DNA of 64,000 bases from contig OZ024841.1 in NCBI GenBank assembly GCA_964017145.1, positions 3,844,001-3,908,000 of the forward strand, written 5' to 3'. The stretch comes from Agrocybe praecox (lineage: Eukaryota; Basidiomycota; Agaricomycetes; Agaricales; Agrocybaceae). The notes beneath the pieces are model-generated. The model was given only the letters and a program-made list of their open reading frames with translations. It made no database searches and was not told the origin of the DNA. A program made the translations under genes and the position numbers. This document shows positions 25,003 to 35,138 of the stretch, one piece after another; positions within the stretch are counted from its first letter, which is position 1; each line of letters opens with the position of its first letter.

Positions 25003-25700
25003 AATTATCACATAGACTAGTTGATATGTACCTAACAATAACGTAGTAACCAAGGTGACATAATAGACGTAGTTTACGGGCTAAATATGGTGGGCCTAGA
25101 ATAACATTAATCACGTACTATATGAATGGGCCCAGACCCATACAAAATAGCGTAGGCTACGTGCCAGCGGATTTAGCTGGTATATATGGCAAGAGGTCCG
25201 GGAATTCCGCAGCCTGATATATTATGAGCTCGGAATGTCCATACTTGATATAATGTGTGTTCGGCATTTCTGGACTACAATGAATTTTAATTATAGAGCA
25301 TACCCTAGTCTTATTTATGCATTCAGATAGACAAATAAAGGACTAGTAGTCCTGTTGCTTTGTAGTATGGTGAAGCAATCCCACACAAAATAATTTACTA
25401 ATGTCTGGCATTCCCGAGATCTTTTAATTAAGCCTTAGTGACTATCAAATATAGATGCTTTAATAAACACATGTTAGAGCTTTCTGTGTGTAGTATTCTT
25501 TGGTAAACAGTGCTTGGGATTGCCAGACTATAAGTATCTGGCATTACCGGATTGGAAATATCTGCTATTGGTATTACCAGGCATGTGGTCTCTCGGTATT
25601 ACCAGGCACAAAGTACCTCAGTATTACCAGACATAATATATTTATATTATCAAACATAGTGTTCAGTATGACTCAACAAAGAGTGGTTGGTATTACTAAA
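25003..25700. mobile_element. Left part of the nested insertion in NLR3
   Basis: Unlike any NLR copy. It is AT-rich, with irregular copies of GGTATTACCAGRC from about 25530 and single motifs such as CTGGCATTCCCGAGATC. TAGTGTTCAGTATGACTCAAC and AAAGAGTGGTTGGTATTAC near 25660-25695 resemble the start of the inverted repeat at 33729. No ORF is supported. It is probably one end of an older non-autonomous element into which the LINE jumped. Confidence 0.5.
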
Positions 25701-25716
25701 GACATATGGTGTCTCG
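25701..25716. repeat. LINE target-site duplication, left copy
   Basis: GACATATGGTGTCTCG, identical over 16 bp to 33495-33510. It lies within the palindromic TTACCAG array. The preceding AAA makes the exact left edge slightly ambiguous against the poly-A tail. Confidence 0.92.
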
Positions 25717-26247
25717 AGCACCTTGAACCAGAACCACCATGTTCTAAGGATATTCCCACGCCTTTTAGGCTGGGTTATCGCAAATTCTAGGGCCGGAGTC
25801 GCATTGCTCCAGGACGAAAACAACGTTGCTCACCCACAAAAACACATTCCATGAAGCGCTTAGCAGATGTAAAAACTTGCTGCGCTGGAGCTATATCTCT
25901 CTGTAAAATTGACACTAAAACCGTGCCCCCTCTGCCCGAACAACTGAACCCTGAACCAAATTTGAGGATGATTTGTCAAAATACGCCAGCGAGCGAACAA
26001 AGCTGAGATACAGAAACTATAGGCCTTTTGCATAGGTACGCTATGCCTTAAACTCGCACTGGACATCACCCCTTGCCAGCTGCTGTACGGCCCACACAGT
26101 AAAGTTGGGAGTCTAAACTCACGTGATTTAATCCTATACAGTTTTTCAGCCACAATCCCACGCTCTATTATGCAGCATGCTGGCACTGCCCTACCGTACT
26201 ACTAGGACACGGATAACTCACCCGGACCACCGATTCTTGATATTCAC

Positions 26248-28342
26248 ATGACACTAACTATGTCCTACGCAACCGCTGTCAAAAGCCTCAAGCGAAATGG
26301 CCCAGGCCCAGGCTCCCCCCAACCTGCACGAAGTGATGACACTGCAATGGTCACGGATGCTCTCATAGTGCAGGTGACGATGCAAGTCGAAAATGAACGT
26401 GACGCGTTCCCACCCCTCCCACCTGCCACCTCTGCAAGGAATGTACAGGCTGAGCTAGAACACCTCTCCCTGGAAGGTGAATACATCCTATCTCTAAAAT
26501 TGAGATAAACTCACTCTGCATTTAGGTGGTTCGCACAAAAGAGATAATCCCTCACCCGAAAAAGCGCAACTGTGCCCCCAAAAACGCCAAGAGACAGACC
26601 CGACAACGAAGAAGGGGAAAAAGAAAGCTACCATCGGGCAAAACCTTCAACCTACGGGCACTGACTATGACGACCTTCCAAGCGCTCCCGACACTCCATC
26701 ACGCCCCCCACGAGCAGCTAGAGTGGCACTGCCAGAGGAGTATGGGGACGAAATGGAAGTAGACGGGATCCTGGGCTTTACCCGAACTACCGAAGGTGAG
26801 GATCCTTACGACTCTAGGACTCGTACCAGAGACAGTGCCTCATGCTCCCTCTCCCCTGCATCTGGCTATGAGGGAGTACTCCTGGAGCCCTGGTGGGTGT
26901 GGAACACCGACATGCCCCCACCTTCTCCAGAGGAGGACTGGTATGAGGAGGCTACCGCGCCAGAACCAAATGCACTCACACTTCACCCCTTCTCAGGTGC
27001 TGCCCCTGCCCACCCGGCCTCGGCTCGATCCTCTCCCTTTGAGGGACGCCCCTTCCTCTTCTCTGCCAGGCTCCCCAGTGATGTAGGTGGCACGCAGACC
27101 GCAACCGCCAACCAAAATAGCGTCCCTCGTCCTTCGCAAACTGGGACGGGACAGGCCTCCACCAGCAGAGGAACGGCCATGGGCCGCGGCACCCCCATCC
27201 CCTCCATATACACGTCCTCAGCCCACACAGCTACTGCAACATCTCTGCCCCCGCCCCCGCCCCCCCCAGCCGTTCCTGTGCCCGACCAGACTGTAGTACC
27301 CCCGATGCCCCCTTCTTTCGAAGTAGGAGGGAATTTTGTCTTAGCGCCGCCACCGGAAAGCGGTTGGAAGTACCCAGCAGGAGTCACCTCTGCCAAACTT
27401 TTCAAAGCCCTGACCCCCGAGAGCCGACATGTTCAGCTCAATACCGATGGACTGTCGCTCGCAGTTCAGGTTATTGGTGCATCACCTGGCACCACCTTCA
27501 GCGCTGTCTCCCTGCACATCCAAAATATCCTCACCTCCCACCCTACCAACGCACACGAACACCCAGTAGTCGGCTTTCCTGCATATGTCAAGGATGCCCA
27601 TAGGATTCCTGACGCTATGTTCACGGGCATGGTATTGAACCTGTCACCGCGATTATATCGTGCCCTCCTCCTCCAAATCTGCGTTAGTACGCCTGACATC
27701 ACAGCTTTCTTCTACCCTATTGAGGACAACCAGGTGGTCACAGATTTCGGCTTTGCCCTGCAGGGCCTAGGACTTCCAGCTACTGGACACGGTGCCGAAC
27801 TCTGCAAACACCTTGTAAGGGCTGTTCTTGCTGAGGACATTGCTACCCAAAGACACATCCTCAATGATCATGATAATATTCCCCACAATTACCTCCCCCA
27901 ACAGATGACGACCTTCATACTCGACACCCTGCGTGTCGTTCCAGTTGAGCTGGACCTTCCTGGCAGCATCTTCAAGGCTGTCCATTTCAATATCTATCTC
28001 TTATCCCCGACAAAATCCTCCGAGGGTCATCGCCGCTGGGTCGACTACATCTCTACCAAACTCTACCAACACAAGGACTACCCTTATGGATGTGGGATGC
28101 AACGGAAAGGCCATAAGTGCCTGATATGCGCTGGATACGACCACCCAATGGGCCTGTGCCCTCTCCCGGGCCTCACTGGGAAACAACCGGTGGACGGCTC
28201 CACCAATGTCCTACCCGAGGACCTCCTGGAGAAAAGTTTCAACGCCCAACGCAGCTCCAGGTCTGGAGGGCCCCGATCCCGAGGTGGAGGAGGTTTTAGA
28301 CGAGGCGGAACCCAATATCGTACCGACAGCCACCGTAGATAG
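26248..28342 (+). CDS. LINE ORF1 (gag-like, 681 residues after removing a 49 bp intron)
   Basis: Exons 26248-26476 and 26526-28342. The intron 26477-26525 starts GTGAAT, ends TTTAG and has a CTCAC branch-like site; removing it joins SYATAVKSLKRNG...LSLEG to GSHKRDN and on to the long downstream frame with no stop. The protein has a charged, low-complexity N-terminal half, then a compact domain (from about EVGGNFVLAPP) that includes GFALQGLGLP. Near the C-terminus is a Cys/His cluster spaced like zinc knuckles (CGMQRKGHKCLICAG, then HPMGLC), expected to bind element RNA. The tail is Gly/Arg-rich. ATG at 26260 is an alternative start. A frameshift rather than an intron is possible, but the exact splice signals and restored frame favour an intron. 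Confidence 0.8.
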
Positions 28343-28621
28343 TAGACATAGAACTATACTACCTCTACCTTTTTAACCAATCAAATGCATGACCTCCCAC
28401 TCCTTTTATTTCAGAACTAAGATTGTATATAGGGTTTCGAGGAGCACTTTAAACCTCTTGCCCACATTTACTGACCGCGTGCGGGACAGGAAAGCTTGAG
28501 GGTGCATGGGGATGCCATAATTCCCCAAAAGCGGCGACCTATTGAGGTCCTCGAGTCTCCTGCCGTGCTGAGAAGCTGAAGTCATGATGAACGGGTCAGC
28601 CTAGTAATCCTCTGACAATGA
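28343..28621. other. LINE inter-ORF region
   Basis: About 280 bp between the ORF1 stop and the opening of the ORF2 frame (TGA at 28619-28621). I see no gene. It includes GGGTGCATGGGGATGCC and an ATG (28618) in another frame that gives only a short peptide. Confidence 0.5.
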
Positions 28622-28663
28622 GAACAACTATCCAGAGACTTCTTAAAAATAGCCACCCTAAAC

Positions 28664-31600
28664 ATGCGTGGAGGAGGCTCGCCAACCACCAGACAAAAGT
28701 GGCAGCAAATAAACTCTCTACTGCGTGAGGAGCGGATAGGGGTGCTTGCCTTACAAGAAACACATCTACGTGACAACCTTATAAACTCGCTACAGACCCA
28801 TTTCCATGCGAGATTACATATTCTAAATTCTACCAACCCCAATAGCCCAAACTCTGGAGGGGTAGCTTTCGTACTGAATAAACACCTCACCAAATGGGAG
28901 CAGGCAACTGTAACCCAAGTTGTACCAGGCCGCGCACTACATCTGACACTGCCTTGGCAAGGGACAGATAACCTAAATATCCTAAATGTATATGCACCTA
29001 ACCACCCTAATGATAATGCAAATTTCTGGGATGAACTTCACCAAGCTCACAACACCGATATCTTCCCTCTACCTGATCTTATACTTGGCGACTTCAATTT
29101 TGTAGAAGACTCAATAGATAGACTGCCAGCGCACCCCAATAACCCAAATGTCACCGCAGCTTTCAGTCGTCTTAAGAATAAACTAGACTTAAAGGATGGG
29201 TGGCGTACCCATCATCCGTCAGAAACATCATTTACTTATACACAGGCCTCGACCGTGAATGGGAACAACCCTAGCAGATCATGTCTGGATAAAATATATA
29301 TGTCAGACCTACTGACCCAATCCAGCCGCTCCTGGATAAATCAAACAACCCCTCTGTTGACAGACCATAGGCTTGTTAGCGCAGAATTTATTAACCCAAA
29401 TGCGCCATATGTTGGGCGCGGACGATGGAGCATCCCACTCTTTGCCCTCTCCAATAGGAAATTTATCCAAGAAATAGAAAAACTGGGGATTGAACTGCAA
29501 TCAGAACTGGATAAACCGGACGTGACAAATATGACAAAACCGCAGAAGCTTTTCTCTGCGTTCAAAAAAGCTGTTACTATGTTCATTAGGCAACAAATGA
29601 AAAAAGAAGTTCCAAAAATGGACCAGAAAATAAAGGAGGCCAAAGATCGACTATGTAAGCTACAAAATAACAATGAAGGCCTGACCTTAGATGAGCAGCA
29701 ACTTCTACTAACTGAAGTAGAAGAACATATACTGAGACTCGAGTGCGCGAAATACACAAACATAAAGGACAACATAGCAGCAAACCACCGCATACGAGCT
29801 GAGACCCTAGATAAATATTGGATATCAATGGACAAAGCAAAAAAACCCAGGAACACTATCCTATGCCTGAGACAAACAGACACACCACTAGAAAACCCAT
29901 ACCTAGAGAGAGATAGTACAAAGATGGCTGAAATAGCCCGCCTGTACCACAAACATCTTCAGACAGACGGATTGACAGACGACGACCTATCCGAGCAGCG
30001 TGCTGAGGTTTTAACACACCTACGATCTAAACTCCAGGGAACTAGCAAAGCGAAGATGGCCGAATTCATTTCTCAGCGCGAAGTGCAGGAAGCAATAAAC
30101 AGGCTCCCGAACGGAAAAGCGCCAGGTGTAGATGGAATACCACATGAATTATGGAAAACACTTACACAAAGGCATGCCAACATGAAGGCTCTGCGAAAAC
30201 CTGCTTTTGACGTAGTCAGGATTCTAACACTAATATTCAATAACATAGAGAAATACGGAGTAGACAGCGAATCAGAATTTGTGAAGGGCTGGATGTGCCC
30301 GATCTATAAGAAAGGAGAATTCACCGAGATTAGCAACTACAGACCAATTACAGTCCTAAACTCTGACTACAAGATAATGACGAGAGCACTGACAACAAAA
30401 CTTTCAGGCGTCGCCTCGGACTTGATTCATCCTGATCAAGCAGGATTCATGAAAGGAAGACAAATAGAGGACCATACTGAACTTGTGAGACTTATGCTTG
30501 ACCAGTGTGAGGTCTTCGAAGAAAATGGCGCTATTATATGCCTCAACCAAGAGAAAGCCTACGATAAAATTAGACACAATTTCATATGGGATACATTACG
30601 CACCCTGAACTTCCCAGAACACTTTATTAAAACCCTGAAGTCCCTGTATGGTAACGGGACAACTAAAGTCATGATAAACGGGGTATTGAGCAACACATAC
30701 AAGGTTATAAGAGGGGTACGCCAGGGCGACCCTCTCTCATGTCTAATTTTCAATCTCGCGATCGAGTCCCTGGCTTGCATGCTACGAGACTCTAACCTTA
30801 AAGGTTACAAGCTACATGAAGACCTAGAGAGATTAATCACAACACTTTTTGCGGACGACACAACTGTGTACATATCTGAAGGAGATTCTTTTAATAAGCT
30901 ACAACAAATCCTCGAACAATGGTGTGGAGCCTCTGGAGCCAAATTTAATGTCCCAAAAACCGTGGTGCTACCAGCAGGAACCCCAGAGTATAGGCAGCGA
31001 GTACTGGACACAAGGAAATTATCTGAACAGGATACGACTACAATACCTGAACATATCAAAATAGCGCCGGACGGGGAGGCTGTGCGAGTTTTAGGAGCCT
31101 ACATTGGGAACAAGGTTGATCAGCCAGGAGTCTGGTCACCAATACTTGACAAAATAGAAAACTCACTCAAGCAGTGGAAAAAGAGCTTCCTGACGGTTGA
31201 AGGAAAGCGCCTGATAATCAACATGGTAGTCGGAGGCATGACACAGTACCTCTCACGAGTGCAGGGTATGCCAGAAGAGATCGAAAATAAAATCACAAAA
31301 ATGATATCCAAATTTGTGTGGGATGACTCGTCCGCAAGAGTAAACAGCGAGATTATGTCCAGCCCCCTAACCAAAGGTGGGAAGGGAATACTCGACGTAC
31401 GCCGGCAAAATGAAGCTATAGAACTAGTGAAATTAAAAGCTTACCTTACGCCCCCTGACCGACGCCCCAAGTGGGCCGTAATTGCGGATTGTCTAATTAA
31501 GAAAAATGTAATGCAACATCAAGTTAAAGTTGATGAACTAGCGAGAGAGAATACCTTCCTGCAGTCATGGAAACCAAAAACACAAAATGGTTCAAAACTG

Positions 31601-32476
31601 CCAATCTCACTAAGAAGAATGCTTAAAACCGCAACAAAACAGGGAGTTAAACTTGACCCCCCGAACCCGAGTGTGGACCACCTTAGAGCCATGCCTATCT
31701 GGCACCACAAAGGCTTTGATACGTCTAAGAGAGTCTTGAACAACTCAGTGTGGGCTGAATGCCAGCGGACAGTGCACCGTATAACCACTGTAGGCCAGAT
31801 GTTAGACCACGTCATGACGCCGCTACCTGCAGATCATAGACCGATCCGCTTCTGCAAATGCGATACCTGTCGTAATGAACGTCAGCAGGGATGCAGAAAC
31901 CCTATAAAATGTAAAACCAAGGGCACCCATGTGCTTGACGCACTGATGAAAAGGTGGGACCCTAGAACGACTATAAACAAAAATGGAAACATCGATAACA
32001 TACCAGATAACCAAAATAACCAATACAAATTGGTTCCATCTGTCTCCTGCACACCGATTTCACTATGGGAAGATTTCCGAGTATTCCACCACAAAAAAGA
32101 AATAGCCCAACTCCCGACATCCCCAACACCAGCCCAACAACCTACAAATAGAATTACTGCCGCATTGGACGTAATAGTTAAAGACGCACGTACTGCTCAA
32201 GCTACGAGTGGTGGCATATGGTTTGCACCAAACGACGAACGAAATCTTGCTTTCAGAGGTCCAACGGATCCTAAGTCAGGTACGCTATGTGAACTGGACG
32301 GTGTACTGCAAGCGCTAGACACTGTACCCAAAGCGGACGACCTTGTGCTGATAAATATCTCTGAAAACATACTCTCATTACTAACGAGTGGAGTCCAGCA
32401 CATCCTAGACCACGGTACTACAAGCACGCACCCTCTCAAGAAGGGGCATCCAACTGAACTATATGCCCACCGCTGA
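28664..32476 (+). pseudogene. LINE ORF2: EEP endonuclease and reverse transcriptase, catalytic Asp replaced
   Basis: Open for 1,270 codons. The family motif ATLNMRG begins upstream of the first ATG (the frame opens at 28622), so true translation may start earlier or by reinitiation. Endonuclease motifs are intact: QETHL (Glu 32), LGDFNF (Asp 143, Asn 145) and TDHRLV (Asp 234, His 235). The RT spans roughly residues 480-770 with NGKAPGVDGIP, YRPITVLNSDYKI, GVRQGDPLS and FADDTTVYI (Asp 731 and 732). In motif A the line reads CLNQEKAYDKI, so residue 628 is Asn (AAC) where LINE RTs have the metal-binding Asp; a GAC-to-AAC transition in a CpG context explains it. The C-terminal RNase H-like segment (GGIWFAPNDERN) is degenerate and ends early. 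The RT is probably dead. Confidence 0.88.
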
Positions 32477-32498
32477 CCAATGACCTATCCCTCCGTAC

Positions 32499-33329
32499 AT
32501 GGCACAGATCCCTGGTGGGGTGAGACTGCAGAGCATGACTCAATCATCTCTCTACAAAGGAATGGCAAAAGAAACACCTGAGAGACGAACAACGATGATA
32601 CACTTAGAAATGACGCGGGAAGCAGTAAGTGACTTTTCTGGCTTTATCCCAACTAACGAACAAATATGGGCGTCTATGCGAGACAAAACCCTTTCGCAGA
32701 AGACGCACGCTTTCCTGTGGAAAGCAATGCATGGAGCCTATCATGTTGGGAAATACTGGCGCGACATCCCTGGCTTCGAACAGCAGGCAGAATGCCGCGT
32801 CTGCGGGACTGAAGAAACAATGATCCACATCCTGACTGAATGTAGAGCCTCCGGCCAAGAAGCAATATGGACGGCTGCGCAGAGAGTGTGGGAGCAGAAG
32901 AAACTACCATGGCAAAAGCCCTCCCTAGGCGCAATCCTTGGATCCGCACTCCTCCAGGTAAAAAAACCAAATGGAACCGTAAATCGAGGAGCCACTCGCC
33001 TTCTCACTGTGCTAACTGCCAACTCTGCGCGTATGATATGGAATAACCGATGCAAATGGAAAATTGAGGGAGAAGAAGACCCCGAAAAAATAACGAGTGG
33101 CGATGTGCTGGCAAGAACATGGCTGCAGGCAATGAACAATAGACTCATGATGGACATGATCCACACAAATACCATCAAATACCGCTCGAAAGCGGTGTCC
33201 CCTATGCTAGTGGAAGCTACATGGTGGGATGTTCTCAAGGATAGGCAAGCCCTTGACGACAATTGGATCAGGCGACGAGCCGGGGTTTTAGTGGGTACGG
33301 AGAGAAGACCACCTGGATGTAACAGGTGA
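32499..33329 (+). pseudogene. LINE ORF2 C-terminal zinc-binding part, detached by frameshift/deletion
   Basis: This 276-codon frame is shifted +1 relative to ORF2. It reads as the expected C-terminus of the same polyprotein: ERRTTMIHLEMTREAV, SQKTHAFLWKAMHGAY, then CRVCGTEETMIHILTEC, a Cys-Cys-His-Cys zinc site seen at LINE ORF2 ends. The missing second half of RNase H lies at the junction, about 32400-32500, so an internal deletion with frameshift is the simplest account. Confidence 0.75.
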
Positions 33330-33468
33330 AGCTCCGAGCCCCACACTATTCGAAAGAATGTGCAACAACTAAAGTGCATTTCCTCGTTGCGTGTATGACG
33401 TGGTGAGATTCCACGAAACTAGCCTGATTGAAACGTGCCGCGGCGTGGCCCGTGATTTCCAGCTCCGC
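33330..33468 (+). other. LINE 3' UTR
   Basis: A short 139 bp tail between the last stop codon and the poly-A run. It ends in CCGTGATTTCCAGCTCCGC. No hairpin was worked out by hand. Confidence 0.7.
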
Positions 33469-33494
33469 AAAAAAAAAAAAAAAAAAAAAAAAAA
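33469..33494 (+). repeat. LINE poly-A tail (A26)
   Basis: 26 uninterrupted adenines directly before the right target-site copy. An unbroken run of this length suggests little time since insertion. Confidence 0.95.
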
Positions 33495-33510
33495 GACATA
33501 TGGTGTCTCG
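33495..33510. repeat. LINE target-site duplication, right copy
   Basis: Identical to 25701-25716. It continues without a break into the 25 bp array, showing that the array was the insertion target. Confidence 0.92.
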
Positions 33511-33728
33511 GTATTACCAGATATGTGGTGTCTCGGTATTACCAGATATGTGGTGTCTCGGTATTACCAGATATGTGATATCTCGGCATTACCAGAAAAA
33601 TGTTGCCTGGTAAATTGTAATACCAGACATGTGGTGTCTGGGCATTAGCAGACATATGATGCCTTGGTATTACCAGACATGTAATGTCAGTATTATCAAA
33701 CTTAGTGTATTTAATATGACTGTCCAAA
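33502..33728. repeat. 25 bp tandem array built on a TTACCAG palindrome
   Basis: At least three near-identical 25 bp units (GGTGTCTCGGTATTACCAGATATGT) followed by degenerate ones to about 33700. The core GGTATTACC is nearly self-complementary. The same core recurs singly to the left of the LINE (25530-25640) and inside the foldback element. Confidence 0.8.
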
Positions 33729-35138
33729 GAGTGGTCACTGGTTAGTATAACTAAACATATAGTGTTCAGTATTACCAGGCTTATCATGGTCTGGCATTCC
33801 CGGACATATACATGCAATTTCTGGTATTACCAAAAATTCAAAATGTTTGATTTCACAGATATATATGATACACTCAAGATAGACAATGTTGTTTTTATTC
33901 ATTATAATGGCCAATAATATTTAATATTACCAGAAAATAGTAGCAAGTCCATTCAATTCTGATGGGCACTTATTTGCTCCTTATTAATTATACACATTAT
34001 ACACTCGTAAAGCAGTAATTATCTACTTCTTCTGAGATTCTTATTAATACTTGGGTGTGTTTATTCTTGATGTAAATTGTTTCAATTAGCTTAGATACTC
34101 ACAATTTATACAAGATTATATACCCATCCTGTATTTACTAGATCTCTTTTATTTGTTAGTATATCTTGATGTTACTTGGATGTGACTATTGAAAACATGG
34201 AAACTGTATATGAATAAGGATGTAGATCCTGTAAGATATATTGTGTTAGAGGTGTAGTATATCCAGAGGCAAGACATTGAAATACATTAAGAAACCTAGA
34301 AGATGTAAGTGTCCTTCAGATATGATACTGACTATCCATTCAGGTAATGAAATCATTAGGTTTAATGTAGTAGATGATTATGCTTGGGTCACTTAATACA
34401 ATGCTATCGCATTTGTGGGTATCTTGATGTTACTTGTATATGACCATGGTCCATTGCTGTAGTGTGTATAAATAAGTGTGTAAACACTGTAGGTTGCATG
34501 TGATTGTGTTTGGATAACTTGATAAATTTCCATAGTCTTTCAATATTATATTCATTTTAAAGTAGCAGAAGTACCTATCTATGCACTTAATTAATTGGCT
34601 ACTCAGCTGCTCATACTTATCTGGCTAACTATCTACCTACTTATATGCATACCCACCAAAATTTGTGTCCATTTAACTGCTGACATTAATGCCTATTGTG
34701 GTAATTTATTTGTTGACTTCACAGAGTGGCAGAGACATCTAGTATAGAAAACAAGCAGGTCAATGGATACAGATATACATAAGTATGAGCCTGGGTATGC
34801 ACCAAGAGATTCATTAGTTATCTGCAAGTCTTACTCTGTCATTTGGTAATAACAGACCCTAGTACATTTGCTAATATAAAAAACTGTGTGTCCAATTATA
34901 CCAAATACTTTGTGTTCAGCTGTACCAATCATGTTACTATGTCTGGTAATACCAAACGATCACATGTCTAGTAATGAACACTGTTCATCCTGAGTGCATC
35001 ATATATATCTGTGAAATCAAACATTTTGAATTTTTGGTAATACCAGACATTGCATGTACATGTCCGGGAATGCCAGACCATGATAAGCCTGGTAATACTG
35101 AACACTATATGTTTAGTTATACTAACCAGTGACCACTC
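33729..35138. mobile_element. 1.41 kb foldback element with 152 bp terminal inverted repeats
   Basis: 33729-33880 and 34987-35138 are inverted copies of each other, with only about four mismatches by eye. Their outer ends begin GAGTGGTCACTGGTTAG. The 1.1 kb core is AT-rich and has no ORF of note, so the element is non-autonomous. No target-site duplication is visible immediately outside. The repeats contain the TTACCAG palindrome shared with the neighbouring array, so array and element probably share an origin. Confidence 0.85.

Larger units (their letters stand above)
25717..33494 (+). mobile_element. Full-length two-ORF LINE (Tad1-like non-LTR retrotransposon)
   Basis: The element spans 7,778 bp between perfect 16 bp duplications and ends in 26 adenines. 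Order: 5' UTR (25717-26247), ORF1 with one intron, inter-ORF gap, ORF2 with endonuclease and reverse transcriptase, a detached ORF2 C-terminus, and a short 3' UTR. A complete 5' end, perfect duplication and long unbroken tail suggest a recent insertion. ORF2, however, has a substituted catalytic residue and a damaged RNase H region. The clade name is from overall organisation and motif resemblance, not from a tree. Confidence 0.9.

Noticed and set aside
26983..27405. 140-codon antisense frame in LINE ORF1
   Set aside because: Shadow of the Pro-rich sense frame.
33502..33700. CRISPR-like array
   Set aside because: The 25 bp units are contiguous tandem copies with no spacers, in a eukaryotic transposon context.
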